Below, in pieces: positions 1-5,174 of a DNA stretch of 5,174 bases. Below the pieces are notes generated by a model. The model ran no database searches, was not told where the DNA came from, and saw only the letters and a program-made list of their open reading frames with translations. Each line of letters begins with the position of its first letter. The stretch's first letter is position 1. This DNA comes from Candidatus Zipacnadia bacterium (GTDB lineage: Bacteria > Armatimonadota > Zipacnadia > Zipacnadales > UBA5352), in assembly GCA_029820915.1 (NCBI GenBank), contig JALGUI010000261.1:1-5174 (forward strand), written 5' to 3'. A program made the translations under genes and the position numbers.

Positions 1-12
1 GCGCGGCGCGGC

Positions 13-1020
13 TCAGAAGTCCTTCCTGGGGACGACCGGGCGGCCCCCCTGCGAGGACTCGATCGCCGCCCAGCCCAGAGCCACAGTGCGCGCGCCGGAG
101 ACGCCGTCGCTGTCGGGCTCCTCATCGTTGCGGATGGCGTTGGCGAGGACCTGGAACTCCGCGGCGAGGCCCTTGGGCGCCGCGCCCGCGGGCAGCTCCA
201 TCCACTTGTGGCGATCGATGGTGCGCAGGCAGACCTTGGCGGTCGGCGTGGTGTTGGTGGCGATGACCGAGCCCCTGGTGCCCCACACGTGCAGGTCGAT
301 GTTGTAGGGGTGGGCGCAGCCGAAGGAGCCGACCACGATGCCCACCGCGCCGGACTCGAACTTCACGTTGATGTTGAAATGATCGTCGGTCTGTAGCTGC
401 GGGATGTTGAAGTGATTGGCGTAGCACGAAACCTCCGCGACCTCGCCGCCGATCCAGCGCGCGAGGTCAAGCGCGTGGCAGCCGCCGCCGATGAGCTGGT
501 GGCGCAGTTCGGGGTCGAAGCGCCAGCGGTTGAAGCCCGGGATGGTCTCGTAGTTGTGGATGTAGCTGGTGTAGAGGTTGTAGGTCTCGCCCAGCGTCCC
601 GTCCTGGGTCCAGCGCTTGATCATCTGGAACACATCGTAGAAGCGCGCGACGTGGGCGGTCATGAGCTTGGTGCCGGCGGCGCGCTGGGCGTCGATCATC
701 CGCCGGCATTCATCCACGGTGCGCGCCAGCGGCTTCTCCATCATCACGTGCTTGCCCGAGGCGAAGGCGGCCTCGGCCATCTCCAGGTGCAGGTAGTCGG
801 GGGTTGCCACCGAGACGATGTCCACGTCCTCGTGGGCACACAGCTCCTCGTAGTTCGTAGTGCCGAAGGGGATATCCAGCTCCTGCTGGAGGCCCTTGAC
901 CAGATCCTCGTCGAGGTCGCAGATGGCAACGACCTTGAGGCCGGGCACATTGATGATCTGCCGGAGCTGTCCGGCGCCCATGTGCAGGCCGATGATGCCT
1001 ACGCCGAGTGTGTCGGGCAT
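13..1020 (-). CDS. Gfo/Idh/MocA-family NAD(P)-dependent oxidoreductase
   Basis: Predicted cytoplasmic sugar or cyclitol dehydrogenase of 335 residues, a normal length for the family. The N-terminal Rossmann fold starts at once (VGIIGLHMGAG, residues 7-17), followed by an acidic residue ending strand 2 (ICDLDE, 33-38), which in this family usually indicates NAD. ATPDYLH (72-78) and the hallmark EKP (95-97, catalytic-type Lys96) follow. The C-terminal half carries GGGCHALD (178-185) and GTRGS (247-251). The conserved His182 is present, but the Asp usually four residues before it is Gly178. The start at 1020 was chosen because the Rossmann strand follows directly; the frame stays open 96 codons further upstream, but that stretch is Arg/Pro-rich and unlike any protein domain. 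No good Shine-Dalgarno precedes the start. The stop is TGA. No signal peptide or membrane segment is seen. The neighbouring DegT-type aminotransferase suggests oxidation then transamination of a sugar or inositol, but the substrate cannot be told from sequence. Confidence 0.9.
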   Translation of the reverse strand: MPDTLGVGIIGLHMGAGQLRQIINVPGLKVVAICDLDEDLVKGLQQELDIPFGTTNYEELCAHEDVDIVSVATPDYLHLEMAEAAFASGKHVMMEKPLARTVDECRRMIDAQRAAGTKLMTAHVARFYDVFQMIKRWTQDGTLGETYNLYTSYIHNYETIPGFNRWRFDPELRHQLIGGGCHALDLARWIGGEVAEVSCYANHFNIPQLQTDDHFNINVKFESGAVGIVVGSFGCAHPYNIDLHVWGTRGSVIATNTTPTAKVCLRTIDRHKWMELPAGAAPKGLAAEFQVLANAIRNDEEPDSDGVSGARTVALGWAAIESSQGGRPVVPRKDF

Positions 1021-1063
1021 GTCGGGTGCGCTCGAGGCCCCGGTCAGGTACGGGCCGCGCGTG

Positions 1064-1187
1064 GTTCGCCGTTGCCGTTCCGGGCCGCGGGCGCCTCGCC
1101 CGTGGGTCGTTCGTCGGTCGAGAAGGCACCGTATCAACCGCACAGGCCGGCGCGGAATCCGGCCTCTCCATGACGGCAACGGCGAAC
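1064..1187. repeat. 15-bp perfect inverted repeat, arms 94 nt apart
   Basis: GTTCGCCGTTGCCGT at 1064-1078 is the exact reverse complement of the sequence at 1173-1187. The arms enclose the 7-bp hairpin at 1144-1165. Both arms are made of the CGTTGCC/GGCAACG word that recurs in the spacer, so this may be two oppositely oriented copies of a short dispersed repeat rather than one long RNA stem. Confidence 0.7.
1144..1165. repeat. 7-bp GC-rich hairpin
   Basis: AGGCCGG at 1144-1150 pairs with CCGGCCT at 1159-1165 around an 8-nt loop. No T-tract follows on either strand, so it does not look like an intrinsic terminator. It could be an operator-like palindrome or part of the composite repeat filling the spacer. 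Confidence 0.5.
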
Positions 1188-1214
1188 GGGAACGGCAGTC
1201 GCCCTCCGGGCGCC

Positions 1215-1236
1215 CCCCCGGCGAGGGCGCCGGGGG
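1215..1236. repeat. 9-bp GC hairpin with 4-nt loop
   Basis: CCCCCGGCG at 1215-1223 is the reverse complement of CGCCGGGGG at 1228-1236, leaving a four-base loop. Every pair is G-C, so the stem should be very stable. Neither side has a T-run, so canonical intrinsic termination is not supported. It lies next to one copy of the 12-bp direct repeat. Confidence 0.6.
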
Positions 1237-1237
1237 C

Positions 1238-1269
1238 ACAAAGGCAACGACCGAACGACAAAGGCAACG
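1238..1269. repeat. 12-bp direct repeat, two copies with a 20-bp period
   Basis: ACAAAGGCAACG occurs at 1238-1249 and again at 1258-1269, separated by eight bases. Read on the minus strand, the unit is CGTTGCCTTTGT. The two copies lie exactly between the GC hairpins at 1215-1236 and 1273-1295, giving a hairpin-repeat-repeat-hairpin layout downstream of the aminotransferase gene. Confidence 0.75.
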
Positions 1270-1272
1270 GCT

Positions 1273-1295
1273 GGGCGGGGCCCCGCACCCCGCCC
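1273..1295 (-). terminator. Possible terminator-like hairpin after the aminotransferase
   Basis: GGGCGGGG at 1273-1280 pairs perfectly with CCCCGCCC at 1288-1295 around a 7-nt loop. On the minus strand the stem begins 22 nt after the aminotransferase stop codon, where a terminator would be expected. The following bases contain only a short CTTTGT rather than a proper T-run, so it is a weak intrinsic terminator at best. It could instead protect the 3' end of the mRNA or belong to a dispersed repeat. Confidence 0.35.
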
Positions 1296-1317
1296 CTGCA
1301 GACGGCACGGCTCGCCC

Positions 1318-2592
1318 CTACTTCAGATAGGCGCGGCCGACCTTCTTGATCGCCGCCGCCAGGTCGTGCATGTCCTCTTCGCTGTAGGTCGGGTGCACCG
1401 GGACGAAGAAGGTGCGCGACTCGACCCAGGCCGCGTTCGGGCAGAAGGTGTTCAGGTAATCGACCGCCTCCGCGCGCACGTTCGGGTCGCGGAACGGGTA
1501 CTGCAGCCGCCCGAAGCCCACGTGGTTGCGGTAGCATGCCTCCTTGTAGCTCTGTGGCCACATGACCGGGCCGGCGGGCACGCCCTCGGCGGCGACCGCC
1601 TGGAAGAAGTCGCGCGCCTCCACGCTCAGGTGGTCGGTGTCGAGGATGATCGGGTACATCCAGTAGGCGTTCCGGCGCTCTTCGGTGTCGATGGGCAGCG
1701 CCAGAATGTACTCCTCGCCCTCCAGCGCCGCGTCGAGGATCTTGGCGTTGCGCCGGCGCGTCGGCGAGTTCCAGGTGTCCATCTTCCCGAGCTGCACGAT
1801 GCCGATGGCCGACTGCATTTCGGTCATGCGGAAGTTGTAGCCCACACGCTGGTGGATGTAGGGCAGCTTCTCCTCCAGTTCGAGCAGGCGCATGCGCTCG
1901 GAGACGTCGTAGCCGTGATCGCGGAACGAGCGGCAGTTCCAGGCCACGTCCTCGTCATCGGTGACCACCATGCCGCCCTCGCCGCCGGTGGTGAAGTGCT
2001 TGGACTGGCAGAAGCTGAAGGCGCCGACGTGGCCGACCGAGCCGGCTTTGACGCCCCGGTACATCCCGCCGTGCGCCTGCGCGGTGTCCTCGATGACGTA
2101 GAGCCCGAACTCCTCGGCGATCTCCATGATCGCGCTCATGTCGGCGATGCAGCCGTAGAGGTGCACGGGGATGATCGCGCGGGTGCGCGGGGAGATCTTC
2201 TCGCGGATCGACTCGGGCGAGATGGTGTGGGTGAGCTTCTCCACGTCGGCGAAGACCGGGACGGCGCCGGCCTGGGGCACGCACATCGACGAGGCGATGA
2301 AGGTGTAGCTGGGGACGATGACCTCATCGCCGGGGCCGATGCCCAGGCCGCCGAGGGCGGTGTGCAGGGCGGTAGTGCCGTTCGCGGTCGAGATGGCGAA
2401 CTTCGTGCCCTCCCACGCGGCGAACTGCTTCTCGAACTCCACGCCGAGCTTGCCGGTCCAGTAGTTGACCTGGCCGGTGCGCAGCGGCTCCATGGCCGCC
2501 TCGATGCTGTCCTCCTCGAACCAGGGCCACGGCGGGAAGGGCTCGGTCCGCACCGGTGTGCCGCCGTCCACTGCCAGCTTCTCGTCTGACAT
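1318..2592 (-). CDS. DegT/DnrJ/EryC1/StrS-family PLP-dependent aminotransferase
   Basis: Predicted cytoplasmic fold-type I PLP enzyme of 424 residues that transfers an amino group, normally from Glu or Gln, to a keto-sugar or keto-cyclitol. Motifs in order: LAVDGGTPVRT (6-16), the N-terminal signature of the StsC/AHBA-synthase-like branch; NGTTALH (71-77), phosphate binding; PSYTF (94-98), with the aromatic residue that stacks on the cofactor; EDTAQAHG (168-175), where Asp169 should contact the pyridine nitrogen; FSFCQSKHF (192-200), with Lys198 as the Schiff-base lysine, then GGEGG (203-207); and GYNFRMTEMQ (251-260), the conserved N-x-R element. All key residues are present, so the enzyme should be active. 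The start at 2592 is fixed by a perfect AGGAGG nine bases upstream; a start ten codons earlier would bury that site. The stop is TAG. The neighbouring Gfo/Idh oxidoreductase suggests a linked oxidation/transamination step. The exact substrate cannot be read from sequence. Confidence 0.94.
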   Translation of the reverse strand: MSDEKLAVDGGTPVRTEPFPPWPWFEEDSIEAAMEPLRTGQVNYWTGKLGVEFEKQFAAWEGTKFAISTANGTTALHTALGGLGIGPGDEVIVPSYTFIASSMCVPQAGAVPVFADVEKLTHTISPESIREKISPRTRAIIPVHLYGCIADMSAIMEIAEEFGLYVIEDTAQAHGGMYRGVKAGSVGHVGAFSFCQSKHFTTGGEGGMVVTDDEDVAWNCRSFRDHGYDVSERMRLLELEEKLPYIHQRVGYNFRMTEMQSAIGIVQLGKMDTWNSPTRRRNAKILDAALEGEEYILALPIDTEERRNAYWMYPIILDTDHLSVEARDFFQAVAAEGVPAGPVMWPQSYKEACYRNHVGFGRLQYPFRDPNVRAEAVDYLNTFCPNAAWVESRTFFVPVHPTYSEEDMHDLAAAIKKVGRAYLK

Positions 2593-2601
2593 CGAAGATC
2601 T

Positions 2602-2607
2602 CCTCCT
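2602..2607 (-). promoter_or_regulatory. Perfect Shine-Dalgarno AGGAGG of the aminotransferase
   Basis: The minus strand reads AGGAGG, then nine bases, then ATG at 2592. This decides the start codon. It is by far the strongest ribosome binding site in the window, suggesting the aminotransferase is translated well and independently of trpF upstream. Confidence 0.88.
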
Positions 2608-2626
2608 ACAGGTTGATGCCACCTGT
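2608..2626 (-). promoter_or_regulatory. 6-bp inverted repeat abutting the ribosome binding site
   Basis: ACAGGT at 2608-2613 and ACCTGT at 2621-2626 form a perfect palindrome with a 7-base spacer. On the minus-strand mRNA the stem ends one base before AGGAGG. It could be a small operator or an RNA hairpin that tunes access to the ribosome binding site. A 6-bp match can arise by chance, so this is tentative. The rest of the 93-nt gap (2593-2685) shows nothing else convincing. Confidence 0.35.
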
Positions 2627-2685
2627 TGCTGTCAACGGAGCAATCGCCTATTCCCCGGCAAGCCGCGGACACCTGCCTCGGCCGC

Positions 2686-3372
2686 TCAGCGACCGGCGAT
2701 CGCCGCCCACGCGCGGGCGAGGTCGCGTAGCCGCAGCGGGCACTTGCGTCCCGGCGCGCGCTCGAGGGCGCTGGAGAGGTCGAGGCCGGCGGCGCCGGTG
2801 GCGGCCAGGGCGTCCCCGAGGTTCTCGGGGGTCAGGCCGCCGGCGAGGATAACCGGGCAGTCCCGGCGCCGCACGATCTCGGCGGCCGCCTCCCAGTCGC
2901 AGGTGCGGCCCGAGCCGCCGGTGCCCGCGGCGGTGCGCGTGTCGAGGACGATGGCCGTCGCGCCGGCCTCGAGGGCTGCCCCGATCTCCGCGAGTGCCTC
3001 GGCGATGGCGGTCTCGCGGTCGGCCGCCTTCTCGGGCAGGCCGACCGGACGCCAGACCTCGGCCGCGGCACCGAGGGTCTGCGCCACGGCGTGCACGTAG
3101 TCGGCATCGCCGCCGTGAAGCTGGACGGCGTAGGCGCGGGTGGCCTGGGCGAGCGCAGCGATCTCGTCGGGCGGCATGCCCTCGACCACCGGCACCGGCC
3201 GCGCGCGGCAGCCGCGCGCCAGCAGCGCTGCCTGCTCGCGGGTGAGGGCGCGGGGGGAGCGTGCGATCTCGACGATCAGGCCGCAAAAGCGCGCGCCTGC
3301 GGCCTCGGCGCCGCGCATGTCGGCGACGCGGGTGAGGCCGCAGACCTTCAGGAAGGGCGCGTCGGCGGCCAT
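2686..3372 (-). CDS. trpF: Phosphoribosylanthranilate isomerase (TrpF)
   Basis: Single-domain TIM barrel that converts N-(5-phosphoribosyl)anthranilate to the 1-deoxyribulose form, the third step of tryptophan synthesis, in the cytoplasm. The 228-residue length is slightly above the usual 200-210. Motifs in barrel order: KVCGLT (9-14), with Cys11 matching the catalytic base; SPR (39-41), with Arg41 at the place of the substrate-carboxylate Arg; VQLHG (83-87); VLDT (142-145), with Asp144 matching the general acid; GTGGSGRTCDW (150-160); LAGGLTPENL (176-185); and GLDLSSALE (196-204). Deviations: the usual VFVN of strand 3 reads VVEG (62-65), and the terminal G-x-KD reads GRKC (208-211). The ATG at 3372 lies 8 nt after the hydrolase stop, and a GAGGA overlapping that stop serves as Shine-Dalgarno, so the genes are coupled. 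No other trp gene is visible. It may be a scattered trpF or a paralogue acting on another aminoaldose. Family assignment is firm; the in vivo role is less so. Confidence 0.9.
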   Translation of the reverse strand: MAADAPFLKVCGLTRVADMRGAEAAGARFCGLIVEIARSPRALTREQAALLARGCRARPVPVVEGMPPDEIAALAQATRAYAVQLHGGDADYVHAVAQTLGAAAEVWRPVGLPEKAADRETAIAEALAEIGAALEAGATAIVLDTRTAAGTGGSGRTCDWEAAAEIVRRRDCPVILAGGLTPENLGDALAATGAAGLDLSSALERAPGRKCPLRLRDLARAWAAIAGR

Positions 3373-3377
3373 GGCAT

Positions 3378-3382
3378 TCCTC
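3378..3382 (-). promoter_or_regulatory. Shine-Dalgarno of trpF overlapping the upstream stop
   Basis: The minus strand reads GAGGA, five bases, then ATG at 3372. The first two bases of this site are the last two of the hydrolase TGA stop (3383-3381). Such an overlap favours re-initiation by ribosomes finishing the hydrolase, and it supports the chosen trpF start. Confidence 0.65.
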
Positions 3383-5174
3383 ACGGGCGGATCTCGACGG
3401 CGGTCAGGGAGTGCTTCGGCAGCGTGAGCGCCCATCCCTCGTCGGCGGCGGAGACGGGCGTCTTGACCAGCGTCACCGGCGGGTCGCCGCCGGCGAGGGT
3501 CTCGGGCGCGAAGTTGTGCGACCACGGCTCGGGGCCGACCAGCGACCACGCCTGCGCGGCGCCGGCGGTCAGGCCCTCGACGGCGATGGTCGCCTCGACC
3601 GGCTCGTCCAGGTTGGTGTTCACGATCATCAGCGTCACCGACCCGTCGGCGCGCGTCGCGGCGTTGACCGACACATCGGGCACCGCTCCGGGGTTCCACG
3701 GCCGGAAGCGCTGCACGCTGAGCAGGCGGTAGCGCGCGGTGCCGGTGATGGGGTTCGCCCCACCATCGTTGCCGAGGCGCCGCGTCATGATGGCGATCTC
3801 CGAGGTGTCATCGAGAGTGAGGTACTCCACCGTCACCGGCGTCCAGTCGCTGTCGCCGCGCACGTCACCGGCGTTGGTCGCCGACTGCGTGACCGTCCAG
3901 CCGCGCGCGTCGCCGACCTGGAAGCCCACCCCGCGCGTGGTCTCGAGGCCCTCGGTGCGGATCTCGCCGACGACGCGGTATCCCATCATGGGCTCGGCGG
4001 GCAGGCGGATGCTCCCGTGATAGTAGTTCGTGTCCGGCCCCGGGAACTCGGCTATGAGCGTGTCGCCCTCGACGCGCTGGGTGACCACCGGGCTCTCGCT
4101 GATCTGCCAAGCGTAGTCCTCGGGCAGCAGATTCTCCTCGTAGAGCTGGTAGGTCGAGGGCTCGCCCGCGCGCGGGGGCACCCAGCCGCCGCCCCCGAAG
4201 TCCCAGCGCCCGCAGGTGACCTCGCTCTCCACGAGCATGTCGCCGAAGTGCTGCGCGTAGAGCTGGAAGACGTAGAAGTTCGCCTGCTTCACCAGCGGCT
4301 CGCCGCGGTGCACGTAGCCCTGGACCATGCCCCAGTACTCGTTGGCGAACTGCCAGAAGTTGGCCAGCGCGATGCGGTGGCGGGGGTCGAGCATGACGCG
4401 CAGGTGCTCGGCGTTGCGCAGAGCGTTGGCGAGGCACTGGCGGAAGGGCGGGTTCTCGCGCTGGCCGACGAACCAGCCGTTGTACTCGGTGATGGCCCAC
4501 GGGAGGTCGGTGCGGCCGGTGATCTCCTCGACCAGCGCGTTCATCAGGTCGTAGCGGCGCTCGATCTCTCCAGGGCAGGCGACGCAGGCCTCCATCAGCG
4601 CGCGATGTCTCTCCGGATCGACGTCATCGCGCTGGCCGGGGACGTAGGTGTGCAGGATGCCGAAGTCGATGGCGGCGCCGGCGATCTCCAGGATCGGCCG
4701 GTTCCACTCGTCCATGCCCGGGTGCAGCACCGCTCCGAGGAGGATGTTCGGATCGACGGCCTGCATAGCGGCGCGGTAGTCGAGGAACCGGCGGGCGTAC
4801 TGCTCGCCGGTGAAGATGTCGGTGCGCTCGCCCGACTCGTTGCGCCGGTGACCGCCGTGGTAGCTCTCGTTGCCATACTCGAACCAGATCACGCCCCAGG
4901 GCTCGGGGTGGCCGTCTGCGGCGCGCACCGCGGCCCAGTCGGCGCCGCCGTTCGGGTTCGAGCCATCGTTCGGCGCGTTGCAGTACTCGACGAGGTCGGC
5001 GGCGTCCTGCGCCTCGCCCCAGTAGCAGGCTATGGTCAGGATGGGGATCGAGCCGGTGGCCTCGCAGAACGTGAGGAACTCGGGCAGACCGAACTGCTGG
5101 TCGGGGCGATCGGCGAGCGGGCCGACGGTGCGCTTCCAGTTGTAGTAGTGCGCGCCGCAGCCGCCCGGCCAGCG
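3381..5174 (-). CDS. GH51-type alpha-L-arabinofuranosidase, N-terminus outside window
   Basis: Partial gene: the frame is open to the window edge, giving 597 C-terminal residues (residue 1 is the codon at 5174). It likely removes terminal L-arabinofuranosyl units from arabinan or arabinoxylan. Retaining clan GH-A barrel: RWPGG (1-5) and YYNW (10-13), the GH51 strand motif; RP (23-24) and FGLPEF (28-33); FEYGNE (98-103), with Glu103 as acid/base; LHTY (174-177); ITEYN (228-232), with Glu230 as nucleophile; and NFWQFANEYWGM (272-283). The 127-residue gap between the two glutamates is near that of GH51. Residues about 499-597 form the usual C-terminal beta-sandwich (VTLMIVNTN...HSLTAVEI). Between barrel and sandwich, about 321-492 is an extra segment whose second part looks like a beta-sandwich carbohydrate-binding module (DWTPVTVEY, 443-451). 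An upstream N-terminal domain or signal peptide cannot be judged. GH51 is preferred over other GH-A families because of the first motif and the C-terminal domain. The stop is TGA, directly followed by trpF. Confidence 0.88.
   Translation of the reverse strand, partial: RWPGGCGAHYYNWKRTVGPLADRPDQQFGLPEFLTFCEATGSIPILTIACYWGEAQDAADLVEYCNAPNDGSNPNGGADWAAVRAADGHPEPWGVIWFEYGNESYHGGHRRNESGERTDIFTGEQYARRFLDYRAAMQAVDPNILLGAVLHPGMDEWNRPILEIAGAAIDFGILHTYVPGQRDDVDPERHRALMEACVACPGEIERRYDLMNALVEEITGRTDLPWAITEYNGWFVGQRENPPFRQCLANALRNAEHLRVMLDPRHRIALANFWQFANEYWGMVQGYVHRGEPLVKQANFYVFQLYAQHFGDMLVESEVTCGRWDFGGGGWVPPRAGEPSTYQLYEENLLPEDYAWQISESPVVTQRVEGDTLIAEFPGPDTNYYHGSIRLPAEPMMGYRVVGEIRTEGLETTRGVGFQVGDARGWTVTQSATNAGDVRGDSDWTPVTVEYLTLDDTSEIAIMTRRLGNDGGANPITGTARYRLLSVQRFRPWNPGAVPDVSVNAATRADGSVTLMIVNTNLDEPVEATIAVEGLTAGAAQAWSLVGPEPWSHNFAPETLAGGDPPVTLVKTPVSAADEGWALTLPKHSLTAVEIRP

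Larger units (their letters stand above)
1021..1317. other. 297-nt non-coding spacer rich in short repeats and hairpins
   Basis: This is the longest gene-free stretch. It separates the aminotransferase stop from the oxidoreductase start. It holds a 12-bp direct repeat, a 15-bp inverted repeat, three GC-rich hairpins and a 9-bp direct repeat (CGGGCCGCG at 1051-1059 and 1081-1089), listed or noted separately. Many pieces are variants of a GGCAACG / CGTTGCC word, for example near 1070-1080, 1174-1182, 1243-1249 and 1263-1269. The open frame across it on the minus strand gives low-complexity Arg/Pro/Gly protein and is not credible. The least GC-rich part is around 1130-1140, where a weak promoter for the oxidoreductase could sit, but no consensus -35/-10 pair is evident. 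Confidence 0.75.

Noticed and set aside
412..1173. 253-codon open frame on the plus strand
   Set aside because: It is antisense to the oxidoreductase and spacer, with a composition typical of a GC-rich shadow frame and no recognisable domain.
1238..1269. CRISPR-like array
   Set aside because: There are only two 12-bp copies with an 8-bp gap, far too short for repeats and spacers, and no cas gene is nearby.
1021..1308. In-frame 96-codon N-terminal extension of the oxidoreductase
   Set aside because: It is low-complexity Arg/Pro/Gly/Ser sequence from the repeat-filled spacer, and the Rossmann fold begins directly after the ATG at 1020.
710..1561. 283-codon open frame on the minus strand spanning the aminotransferase end, the spacer and the oxidoreductase start
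   Set aside because: It is out of frame with two genes that carry clear family motifs, and its translation is Arg/Pro-rich without structure.
1366..2589. 407-codon open frame on the plus strand
   Set aside because: It lies wholly antisense to the well-supported aminotransferase. Long antisense frames are expected at this GC content, and the translation shows only Val/Ala/Gly/Asp/His-rich filler without any motif.
2607..2635. Sigma-70 promoter before the aminotransferase
   Set aside because: TTGACA is a perfect -35, but the hexamers at 16-18 bp spacing (for example CCTGTA) do not resemble TATAAT and overlap the ribosome binding site region.
4926..4928. GTG as start of the hydrolase
   Set aside because: The frame continues open upstream to 5174 and encodes the expected GH51 motifs (RWPGG, FGLPEF), so this GTG is an internal valine codon.
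1..5174. Insertion sequence, phage, toxin-antitoxin or defence system
   Set aside because: No transposase, integrase, terminal inverted repeats with target duplications, or defence-type domains are present; all four genes are metabolic enzymes.

Overview
The window comes from a very GC-rich bacterial genome (about two thirds G+C by eye, with G/C-ending codons dominating). All four supported genes lie on the minus strand, so the reading order runs from high to low coordinates. Protein style, the pairing of DegT-type aminotransferase and Gfo/Idh-type oxidoreductase genes, and the repeat-bearing GC-rich spacer suggest an environmental carbohydrate-degrading bacterium of the Armatimonadota/Planctomycetota/Chloroflexota kind. 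That placement is inference; no marker gene in the window settles it.

In transcription order: (1) 5174-3381, the 3' part of a glycoside hydrolase of the GH51 alpha-L-arabinofuranosidase type, whose N-terminus lies outside the window; (2) 3372-2686, a phosphoribosylanthranilate isomerase (TrpF) that starts 8 nt after the hydrolase stop; (3) after a 93-nt gap with a small hairpin and a perfect AGGAGG, a DegT/DnrJ/EryC1/StrS-family PLP aminotransferase at 2592-1318; (4) after a 297-nt non-coding spacer full of hairpins and short repeats, a Gfo/Idh/MocA-family NAD(P)-dependent oxidoreductase at 1020-13.

The hydrolase and trpF look like one translationally coupled unit. The aminotransferase has its own strong ribosome binding site and could be in the same transcript. 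The oxidoreductase has no clear Shine-Dalgarno sequence and may be expressed separately. A plausible theme is release of a pentose or related sugar by the hydrolase and sugar or cyclitol modification (oxidation and transamination) by the last two genes. The isomerase does not obviously fit that theme: it may simply supply tryptophan biosynthesis, or be a divergent paralogue.

No mobile element, CRISPR array, tRNA, rRNA or defence system is visible. The points most worth a second look are the domain inserted in the arabinofuranosidase, the unlinked and divergent TrpF, the missing family aspartate in the oxidoreductase, and the structured repeat spacer at 1021-1317. I do not see convincing evidence of a wholly new system.
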